A DNA stretch of 41,807 bases. It comes from Clostridia bacterium (lineage in GTDB: Bacteria > Bacillota > Clostridia > Christensenellales > Borkfalkiaceae). Below, piece by piece: positions 26,103-33,461 of the stretch (its first letter is position 1; every line of letters begins with the position of its first letter). The stretch lies in contig JAFUJR010000026.1 of assembly GCA_017468085.1 (NCBI GenBank), forward strand, positions 1 to 41,807, written 5' to 3'. The position numbers and the translations under genes were made by a program. The notes beneath the pieces are model-generated. The model had not been told where the DNA came from. It searched no databases and worked only from the letters and a program-made list of their open reading frames with translations.

Positions 26103-29100
26103 ATGAAATTTTTCAAAAAATTCACGATGAAAAAAGCGCTTTTGACCTGCCTTGCGGTGTTCGCAACCACGTTCTGCGCGGCGTTGGGCGTTAGTTTGTT
26201 TAACCCCGTTGCGGCGAAAGCAGATACGCATAGCAATACCGTTTATCAAACGGACGGTGCGTCTGTGCGCGTATTCCAATGGAACGGGAGTACTTACGAA
26301 AAAACCGACAGAAAAGGTATTCGTTTCCACGTTGAAATGGGCGCGGGGTACACGGTAAAAAACGGCCCGGTTTTATTTACGAGCGAAACCCACGAAAGAG
26401 GTTCGTTTGTTATTGCCGAAGGCTATACGACCAAGACGCTCGTAATTCCCACTCGTTTACTTTCGGGGGATTTAACGTTGGACACCGATAACGTGTTGGC
26501 AATCGACACCACCGAGTACTGGTTTACTGACAGCGACGGCAACTGGGAGTCGGTTGCATATATTTACAACGTGCCTGAAGAACGCTACACGGACAACTTT
26601 TCGTACAGAGGCGTCGTTTTAAATAGCGCAGGTGAGGTCGTAGCGGAAACCGAGGTTACGGAAAGAAGTTTGACGTGGGTCGCAAAACAGGCGTATAACG
26701 ATACGGTTAACGGCGATTTCGATTGGGGCACGGACGATAGCGGTACCGACCTTAACGAGACAGCCAAGGGATTAATCAAGGAATATATCCCCACGTACAA
26801 TATTACGTATAAAGTAAACGGCGCTGAGACGACGGAAGAGGTTTTATGGGGCGACGTACCTCAAAACGTGCCTACTGAAGGCGTAAAGGGCGCTTGGTAC
26901 GACACGGAAAACAGCGAAGAGGTCAACGTTACTACGGAAATGACGTGGGCAGAAGACCGTACTCTCGTTTTAGAAACGACGACTTCGGAAGATTTTGTGT
27001 TAACGGGCGTTGCCGACGAGGATAGCTTTGCGGACGCTAACGGAAACACCTACAGTGGTTTTAAGGTTTTCGCTACGTTACATACGGACGTGTTTGCCGA
27101 TAAAACGGAAATGGATATTCGCGCCGTAAACGTAGAGCACGTGCGCGGCGGCGAAGTAGTAGACAGCGGCTTCACCTTGCAAGGCGTTTGGACGCTTAAA
27201 GAACAGAATAGCCTTGGCGAATGGCAAATGCGTTTGTTCTTCGCGTTTGACAGCGACAACGGCGCGAAGCTTGCAAGCGGCGACCAAATCGTAATCAAAG
27301 GCGATTCCGTATTCTATTACGACGGCGTTATGTATAAATTGACGGAAGATTACGCCATCGACTATACGCTGGTAAACGACGCGGAATCTTACGGTATTTT
27401 CTTGGGGTATTTGTATAACTCCGACGTAAAAGAAATTACCAACTGCGCCGAAGATAATACGGGCAATAATGGAGCCCCCAATGAATATACGATTCGTGTA
27501 GAATTTTACGACGACGTCATGATCAACGGTGAGTTCACCTTTGAATTTGGCACGAATGAGGACGGAAGCGAAATTGACAAAACGGCTTACCCTTGTCCCG
27601 TGTTTATTAGATGCGGTGAAGACGATAGCAAGCTGATTCCCGTTTCCGGCGGTAGATATTATTGGAACGAAGGCGAGCACAAGATTTTGGAATTGATCGG
27701 CGCTGGCGACTATGAAAACAAGGTATTCGGTTGGCATAGCGGCGACGAGTTGATTGCCGCTCCTCGTACTATCGTGAAGCAAAACGGCGGCTATTATATA
27801 TTCCAAGACCAAATGTACGCTTATTTCTTACTGAGCGGTGTAATTGACAAGTGGAACACGGCGCTTGGCGACTGGGTTGTCGGTGAGGAAGTGGCGCAAT
27901 ATGCAACGAGTGAATTTGAGGCGCAAGGTACGGTTACGGCAATTAACGACAACGGTGTTGCAGAAAACGAAATTCGTATCAATACGGCAAATCACTGGTT
28001 CCCCGAAAGCGCAAAAGTAAATATGCTTACCGCTGAAAACATGTCGGAGACAGCTCCTTATGCGGTATACCGTACTGCGGCGGACGGAACCGTTACCGAA
28101 GTAGAGAAAATAAGATATCACGGTACGTCGAAAGACGCAGGCGGTTATCATCAAATCCTTGGGTTCTGTGACGCAGGCGACTTTACGGTAGGCGATATCG
28201 TTACGATTGCGGCAGGCACGCGCTTCTGGTTGGGTACGGAGTATTACACCGTTACGGAAGAAATTACCTATTATTATAACGGCAACTTCTGGGCTCAAAA
28301 CTTTGACGCAAGCACGATGGGCGAGTTGTCTTCGGCAAGCTTTGAACAACGTGCGCATAACCAAGGCGCCAGTGAAGTTCGTATGTACTTCACAGCCCCT
28401 TTGGAAGGCTACACGACGGTAGATAATGCGTTCGATGATTTGCAGCTTGGCGTAGGTAGTATTACGTTAAACGGCACACCGTTTACCTACGTTAGATATC
28501 AACGTTGGGACGCAAGTTCCACGTGGCTTTCTTTTGGCGGCACGGACATGATTGGTAAAATCGCGCTTGGCGATACTATCGTTATTGAAGAAGGCACGAC
28601 GATTTGGTCTGCGAATAACGTTGCTTATAAATTCACGGAAAAGGTAGAATGGATTTATTCTGCTAATCCTAATGACGCAAATCGTAATTGGTCGCGTGTA
28701 CACGGCGGCGTTACGGTAAGCGCAACGGCGGATAATGCAACGGTTAGCGGCGCGGGCACGTTTGCGGTTGGCGAAACGTACACCTTAAACGTAGCGCCTG
28801 TAGGCGATTACATTATCTCTTCCGTAATCGTGAACAGCGAAGAATTGCCTTTGAACGCAAACAATACTTATACCTTCACGGTAGAACAATCGAACGTAAT
28901 TGAGGTACAAACGGTTGTAGGGCATAAGGTATATTTCACAGTTCCCGAGGGCGCAGCGATTAGCGTAGATGGCAACGCAGTTGCCAACGGCGGTTTCGTT
29001 GCGGTAGCAAGCGGTGATGCGCTTACCTTCTCGGTTGCGGCAAGCGAAGGCTATAAGCTCACGGGAGTAATGGGCGCAACAGACAACGGCGACGGTACGT

Positions 29101-31811
29101 ATACGGTAAGCAACGTAACGGCAAATGTGACGGTTACGGTTTCGGTTGAAAAATTGTATAAAGTAACGTATTCGGGTGAAAACGTAAGCATTAGCGCAGA
29201 CGTAGCAGACGGCACGTGGGTAGACAACGGCACGAAGGTTACGTTTACTATCGGGGTAGACACCGGTTATACGCTTATCAACGTAGAGAATGCAACCAAG
29301 ATAGACGCAACTACTTACACGGCAACGGTAAACGGCGCAGACCTTGAAGTTAAGGTAAATGCAAAGGCAAACGATGCATTTATAGATCTTACAGAAAGAC
29401 TTTCTATGGAAGATAGAACGTCTTGGGGCGCGCATGATGGCGAAGTATATCTTGGCTTGTTGGATACGGGCATTACGAATACCGTAACCAATGAAAATGG
29501 TTCAACGAGCACAAACCACTATTTCAATACTTCTGTAAATGATACCTGGTACGTAGGCAACGAAGCGCCTATCACGGCAAACAACGGCGTGGATATTATG
29601 GAATATATCTACGTAAACGGCGTATCCGCAAGAAAATTGATTACCGACAACGCAAACGGCGTTAGAGGCGCGAACTCCTGTAGTTGTTGGCTTTCCAACT
29701 CTGCGGCATATCCCGTATACGTAGAAACGACCAACGGCAGTGGTTTGATGATGAGATTGGCGAAGGCTGTATACGGTACCGAATTTACGGTTACGATTAA
29801 GGCAGGTTTCACGATTACGAACGCGAATAGCGATTTGGTTGCAGTAACGAAAGATATTAACTTTAACTACACAAGCGGCACGATTAGCAAAGAAGTTATT
29901 ACTTCTCAATACACTGTAGCTTTGGACGGCGTAACGGCAGGCGCAACCGTAACGGCAAACGGCGAAGCTGTTTCCAACGGCGCAACGGTGGCTGAAGGCA
30001 CGGAAATCACCATCACGCCGAGCGAAGCATATAACGTAAGCTCTGTAACGGTAAACGGCGAAGCGCTTACGGCAAACAACGGCGTTTACACCTTCACCTT
30101 GTTGAAGGATTCTACCATTAACGTTTCGGCAACAATTAAGACGTATACGGTAACGTTGACGAATGATTCCACAAAAGCAACCGTAAATGATGTTAGCGAT
30201 AATATGACGATTACGCACGGTCAAACGTATTCGTTCACGGTAAGCGCGACAAGCGGTTATGCGCTTACGTCGGTTACGATTAACGGCGAAGAACAAGGCA
30301 CGGGCGGTTCGTACAGCTTCACGGCAAGCGGCGCGACCCCTATCGTTGTAACAGCAAAGAAACTTTATGCGGTAACGTGGAGAAATCCTACGGGCGCAAC
30401 GATTAGCGTAACGGCAAACGGCAACCCAGTTAACAGCGGTGATACGGTTGTGGAAGGTACTTCCATTTCCGTAACGGTAAAGGCAAGTAGTGGCTATCGT
30501 TTGGATACTGTTTCGGGTATTGGAAGTGTAAGCATTGATAAAACCCATGCAACAGCTAATACGTTTAACTACACGGTAAATGACGCAACGTCTATTTCCG
30601 CAAAGACGGTGAAGATGTATCAAATCACGTGGACGGAAGGCAACTTTACTATATCCGGCGTAACCAACGGCGGTTGGTATGATGATAATAGTACGCATTC
30701 TGTAAAGGTTGCCCCGGCGTCAAATCATGCGATGACAAGTATTACAGTCAACGGCGGTAGCAACGTTGGTGGTTCTACTTATATGACGGCGGAACAAGAT
30801 ATCACTGTGACGGTAAGCGGTAAAACGGCAACGATTGTCGTTTCCACCGAGGCATATCCTACGATTAAGATTAATCCGAATAATGCAACGGTTACGTTGA
30901 ATGGCGAGAGCTATACTTCTAGCACTAGTGTACAACTTCCTAAAGGTTCTCATACCGTAACGGTTGCGGATAGAACTAGTGGACTCACGACTTATACTGT
31001 TACAAATGTAAGCATTTCGGGTAGCGTATCTGGTGATACTACTGGTACGGCGGCGGGTGATTATTCTATCACAATTAGTGGTGACGTTACGATTGAGATT
31101 ACTACGAGTGATGGCGGCGGCTGTCTTGTTGAAGGCACGCTTGTAACGCTTGCAGACGGCAGCAAGAAAGCAGTGGAAGATTTGAAGGCTGGCGATATGT
31201 TGGTTGTATTCAATCATGAAACTGGTAAATATGACGTAGCACCTTTGCTTGTAAATACGCACGCAACGGCTGCAGCTGACTACTACACGGTAATTAGCTT
31301 GTACTTCTCTAACGGCGAAGTCTTGAAGATTGCTGACGAACACGCAGTATTTAGTAAGACGGCAAATAAGTACGTATATATCAATGCGGACAACGCATAC
31401 GAGTTTATCGGGCATGAATTTGTTTCGTCTGTATATGAAAACGGTGAAGTCGTAACCAAGCTTGTAACGTTGGATAACGTAACGATTACGGAAGAATATA
31501 CGCGTATTTTCACCCCTGTAAGCGTATGGCATATGAACGTTGTTGCGGATAATATGTTGACGCTTTCGGGTAGAACGGTAAACTTCTTTGAATATGATGA
31601 AACGATGAAGTACGACGAAGCAAAAATGCAAGCGGATATTGAAAAATACGGCTTGTACACGTATGAAGACTTTGCGGATTGCGTATCCGAAGAAGTGTTC
31701 AATGCATTTCCCTTCAAATACTTCAAGGTGGCAATCGAAAAAGGTGAATATACTATGGAAGAATTGATGTTCTTGTTTAGCGAATACAACGAGAGCGATT
31801 CCGAAAAGTAA
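26103..31811 (+). CDS. Giant secreted repeat protein with C-terminal Hint-like autoprocessing domain
   Basis: This 1902-residue protein has an 'gggagg' site upstream. Residues 1-41 are a Sec signal peptide with a probable cut after 'AKA'. Residues 50-233 form a 'GASVRVF..KGIRFHVEM' type domain. Four related modules of about 130 residues span 297-432, 433-590, 600-733 and 739-863, and a divergent fifth lies near 1093-1260. InlB/Flg_new_2-like repeats fill 868-1091 and 1267-1666. At Cys1674 ('GGGCLVEGTLVTLADGS') a Hint-like domain begins, with His1747 in 'KIADEHAVF' at the block B position. The usual block B Thr is Ala and no terminal His-Asn is present, so only cleavage at the Gly-Cys bond, Hedgehog-style, is expected. 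A helical tail (about 1837-1902) ends the protein. There is no LPXTG sortase signal or S-layer domain. The role is probably adhesion or surface display. Confidence 0.85.
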   Translation: MKFFKKFTMKKALLTCLAVFATTFCAALGVSLFNPVAAKADTHSNTVYQTDGASVRVFQWNGSTYEKTDRKGIRFHVEMGAGYTVKNGPVLFTSETHERGSFVIAEGYTTKTLVIPTRLLSGDLTLDTDNVLAIDTTEYWFTDSDGNWESVAYIYNVPEERYTDNFSYRGVVLNSAGEVVAETEVTERSLTWVAKQAYNDTVNGDFDWGTDDSGTDLNETAKGLIKEYIPTYNITYKVNGAETTEEVLWGDVPQNVPTEGVKGAWYDTENSEEVNVTTEMTWAEDRTLVLETTTSEDFVLTGVADEDSFADANGNTYSGFKVFATLHTDVFADKTEMDIRAVNVEHVRGGEVVDSGFTLQGVWTLKEQNSLGEWQMRLFFAFDSDNGAKLASGDQIVIKGDSVFYYDGVMYKLTEDYAIDYTLVNDAESYGIFLGYLYNSDVKEITNCAEDNTGNNGAPNEYTIRVEFYDDVMINGEFTFEFGTNEDGSEIDKTAYPCPVFIRCGEDDSKLIPVSGGRYYWNEGEHKILELIGAGDYENKVFGWHSGDELIAAPRTIVKQNGGYYIFQDQMYAYFLLSGVIDKWNTALGDWVVGEEVAQYATSEFEAQGTVTAINDNGVAENEIRINTANHWFPESAKVNMLTAENMSETAPYAVYRTAADGTVTEVEKIRYHGTSKDAGGYHQILGFCDAGDFTVGDIVTIAAGTRFWLGTEYYTVTEEITYYYNGNFWAQNFDASTMGELSSASFEQRAHNQGASEVRMYFTAPLEGYTTVDNAFDDLQLGVGSITLNGTPFTYVRYQRWDASSTWLSFGGTDMIGKIALGDTIVIEEGTTIWSANNVAYKFTEKVEWIYSANPNDANRNWSRVHGGVTVSATADNATVSGAGTFAVGETYTLNVAPVGDYIISSVIVNSEELPLNANNTYTFTVEQSNVIEVQTVVGHKVYFTVPEGAAISVDGNAVANGGFVAVASGDALTFSVAASEGYKLTGVMGATDNGDGTYTVSNVTANVTVTVSVEKLYKVTYSGENVSISADVADGTWVDNGTKVTFTIGVDTGYTLINVENATKIDATTYTATVNGADLEVKVNAKANDAFIDLTERLSMEDRTSWGAHDGEVYLGLLDTGITNTVTNENGSTSTNHYFNTSVNDTWYVGNEAPITANNGVDIMEYIYVNGVSARKLITDNANGVRGANSCSCWLSNSAAYPVYVETTNGSGLMMRLAKAVYGTEFTVTIKAGFTITNANSDLVAVTKDINFNYTSGTISKEVITSQYTVALDGVTAGATVTANGEAVSNGATVAEGTEITITPSEAYNVSSVTVNGEALTANNGVYTFTLLKDSTINVSATIKTYTVTLTNDSTKATVNDVSDNMTITHGQTYSFTVSATSGYALTSVTINGEEQGTGGSYSFTASGATPIVVTAKKLYAVTWRNPTGATISVTANGNPVNSGDTVVEGTSISVTVKASSGYRLDTVSGIGSVSIDKTHATANTFNYTVNDATSISAKTVKMYQITWTEGNFTISGVTNGGWYDDNSTHSVKVAPASNHAMTSITVNGGSNVGGSTYMTAEQDITVTVSGKTATIVVSTEAYPTIKINPNNATVTLNGESYTSSTSVQLPKGSHTVTVADRTSGLTTYTVTNVSISGSVSGDTTGTAAGDYSITISGDVTIEITTSDGGGCLVEGTLVTLADGSKKAVEDLKAGDMLVVFNHETGKYDVAPLLVNTHATAAADYYTVISLYFSNGEVLKIADEHAVFSKTANKYVYINADNAYEFIGHEFVSSVYENGEVVTKLVTLDNVTITEEYTRIFTPVSVWHMNVVADNMLTLSGRTVNFFEYDETMKYDEAKMQADIEKYGLYTYEDFADCVSEEVFNAFPFKYFKVAIEKGEYTMEELMFLFSEYNESDSEK

Positions 31812-31831
31812 TATTCCTAACAACTAAAAAC

Positions 31832-31866
31832 AGCCCTCGCGGAGAAATCCGCGAGGGCTATTTTTT
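31832..31866 (+). terminator. Strong terminator of the surface-protein operon
   Basis: A perfect 12-bp GC-rich stem (31832-31843 with 31848-31859) with a GAAA tetraloop is followed by ATTTTTT. Confidence 0.93.
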
Positions 31867-31891
31867 GTGTGAGACCGAGTTAAGGCGCATT

Positions 31892-31999
31892 TGTCATACC
31901 AACCGAGCGAAGCGAGTGGAGCGTATCTCAAAAAAAGTGAAAAGGTAAAAATAAGACAAGAGATACACTCGATTTGCCTACGGCTCACTCGGTACGACA
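31892..31999. repeat. REP-like imperfect inverted repeat
   Basis: The left arm (31892-31929) starts 'tgtcatacc' and ends 'gtatctc'. The right arm (31960-31999) starts 'gagatac' and ends 'ggtacgaca', so the outer and inner ends are complementary. Each arm holds its own small 'gagcgaagcga' or 'cctacggctcactcgg' palindrome. This resembles short non-coding REP-type elements scattered in bacterial genomes; other copies lie outside the window. Confidence 0.55.
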
Positions 32000-32035
32000 A
32001 ACAGTGGGTTGTATCAGTATGACAAATAGTGGTTT
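31996..32035 (+). repeat. Short direct repeat next to the inverted repeat
   Basis: Two 15-nt copies, gacaaacagtgggtt (31996-32010) and gacaaatagtggttt (32021-32035), differ at two positions and are spaced by 25 nt. They look like degenerate ends of the neighbouring REP-like element. Confidence 0.4.
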
Positions 32036-32053
32036 GCGCATTGGGCAATAAAA

Positions 32054-32087
32054 GGGGGGCGGATATGCTTGAACGCATACCTGCCCC
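32054..32087 (-). terminator. Terminator of asnA
   Basis: A GC-rich stem (32054-32067 with 32074-32087, one mismatch or bulge) lies just beyond the asnA stop and is followed on the minus strand by TTTTATTG. The plus-strand side is also T-rich, so it may act both ways. Confidence 0.7.
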
Positions 32088-32103
32088 CGTCTTTTTATAT
32101 TTT

Positions 32104-33111
32104 TTACAGTAAAACTACCCCTTTTTCTCGGCAGATTTTTTTCGTTTCTTCGTCCCACAGGGAAACCTGCACCTCGCCAATGTGCGCCTTGCCAAGTAGC
32201 AACATAGAAAGCCTACTTTGCCCGATACCGCCGCCTATGGTGAGGGGCAATTCGCCCGCAAGCAACGCCTTATGGAAAGGTAATTCTCTGCGTTCGTCCG
32301 CGCCCGCTTTTTTCAACTGTTCGTCGAGGGCTTTTTCGTCTACGCGAATACCCATAGACGAGATTTCCATCGCGCAGCCAAGCGCGTCGTCCCAAAACAG
32401 AATATCGCCGTTGAGCTTCCAATCGTCGTAGTCGGGCGCGCGGTTGCCGTGCGGCTTGCCCGATTGCAACTTATCCCCAATCTGCATAACAAACGCCGTC
32501 TTGTGTTCCTTTACAAACTCGTGTTCGCGCGCTTCGGGGGGAAGGTAGGGATAGAGATTTTCCAGCTCCTGCGCGGTGATAAAGGTAACGGCGCGGGTCA
32601 GCTTTACGTCGATTTGCGGATAGCGGCATTTGAGATAATCGAGGGTGTCGCATATCGCGCCGACAATGCCTTGCACTACCTTTTTAAGGTAGTCCTCCGT
32701 CCGCGTTTCGCGCGTGATGATTTTTTCCCAATCCCACTGGTCGGTGTAAACGGAATGCAGGTTGTCCATTTCCTCGTCGCGGCGGATGGCGTTCATATCC
32801 GTATACAAGCCTTCGCCCGCGGAAAAGCCGTAGGCTTTCAGCGCCATGCGCTTCCATTTTGCAAGGGAATGCACGACGACGGCGTCCTTGCCCGTTTCCT
32901 TTAAGTCGAAACGGACGGGGCGCTCTACGCCGCTCAAATCGTCGTTTAAGCCCGTGGCGGGGTCAACGAAGAGGGGGGCGGAAACGCGTTTTAAGTTGAG
33001 GGCAAGACACAACCGCTCCTCAAAGGTGCGCTTTAAAATGCCGATGGCGGTTTGCGTGTCGTACATGCCGAGGGTAGAAGCGTACCCGTCGGGGATATAT
33101 ATTTTGCTCAT
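32104..33111 (-). CDS. asnA: Aspartate--ammonia ligase
   Basis: This 335-residue protein makes asparagine from aspartate, ammonia and ATP. It is a class II aminoacyl-tRNA synthetase-like enzyme of normal length. 'VHSLAKWKRMAL', 'YTDQWDWEK', 'GNRAPDYDDW' and 'LTIGGGIGQSRLSM' are characteristic AsnA segments. The start at 33111 ('MSKIYIPDGY') is chosen because the upstream open stretch overlaps the promoter. It is a single-gene unit between the surface-protein operon and secA. Confidence 0.95.
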   Translation of the reverse strand: MSKIYIPDGYASTLGMYDTQTAIGILKRTFEERLCLALNLKRVSAPLFVDPATGLNDDLSGVERPVRFDLKETGKDAVVVHSLAKWKRMALKAYGFSAGEGLYTDMNAIRRDEEMDNLHSVYTDQWDWEKIITRETRTEDYLKKVVQGIVGAICDTLDYLKCRYPQIDVKLTRAVTFITAQELENLYPYLPPEAREHEFVKEHKTAFVMQIGDKLQSGKPHGNRAPDYDDWKLNGDILFWDDALGCAMEISSMGIRVDEKALDEQLKKAGADERRELPFHKALLAGELPLTIGGGIGQSRLSMLLLGKAHIGEVQVSLWDEETKKICREKGVVLL

Positions 33112-33141
33112 AATAGCCTGCCAAGTGATAAAATTTTTATT

Positions 33142-33171
33142 AGTATAGCACAGTGTGGGATAAGTTGTCAA
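33142..33171 (-). promoter_or_regulatory. Promoter of asnA
   Basis: On the minus strand, a perfect TTGACA (33171-33166 with complement tgtcaa), an 18-bp spacer and TATACT (33147-33142) are present. The leader is only about 25 nt, leaving no room for a T-box. Confidence 0.75.
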
Positions 33172-33283
33172 ATAAATTGCAAGCATAGCTTGCGTGAATT
33201 GAAATCTGCGGTTTCGTCCGCAATTCGTTACGGTTATAAATTATGCGTTTTTCTGCTTAAACGTTCTAAAAACGGGTATAAAT

Positions 33284-33337
33284 AGAGTATAAAATACTCT
33301 TTCGGCATTTTACGGCAGGATTTTGCCGTATTTTTTT
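33284..33337 (+). terminator. Tandem hairpins ending in T7 upstream of secA
   Basis: A 7-bp hairpin AGAGTAT/ATACTCT (33284-33300) is followed by a second 7-bp hairpin TACGGCA/TGCCGTA (33311-33330) and seven T residues. No plus-strand gene precedes it, since asnA runs leftward. It could end a small RNA made from 33172-33337 or insulate secA. I see no convincing promoter for such an RNA. Confidence 0.45.
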
Positions 33338-33359
33338 GGATAAACCGTGTAAAAACGCT

Positions 33360-33387
33360 TTGATTTTTAGCGGAAATATTGTACAAT
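33360..33387 (+). promoter_or_regulatory. Promoter of the secA operon
   Basis: TTGATT (33360-33365), a 16-bp spacer and TACAAT (33382-33387) lie about 75 nt before secA. A second -10-like TATAAT sits a few nt downstream. Confidence 0.6.
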
Positions 33388-33461
33388 GTATAATGACGAT
33401 AAAATGCCGTATTGTAGGCAGTTGTCTTAGTTGAGCAAAATAAACATTCGGAGTTATCGAA

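Noticed and set aside
31122-31811. True intein in the giant protein
   Set aside because: There is no C-terminal His-Asn, no downstream extein and no homing endonuclease; the module is at the very end of the protein, so a Hint-like autoprocessing domain fits better.
26103-31811. CRISPR-like or VNTR array suggested by repeated 'gtaacggtaa' words
   Set aside because: The words follow Val-Thr-rich coding of InlB-like repeats; spacing is irregular and the reading frame is intact.
29502-31823. Long minus-strand open frames (about 398 and 367 codons) opposite the giant surface protein
   Set aside because: They mirror the codon bias of the plus-strand repeats, lack ribosome binding sites and recognisable domains, and are Arg/Tyr/Ile-rich in a way typical of antisense frames.
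33112-33147. T-box leader for asnA
   Set aside because: The promoter leaves only about 25 nt of leader, too short for a T-box.
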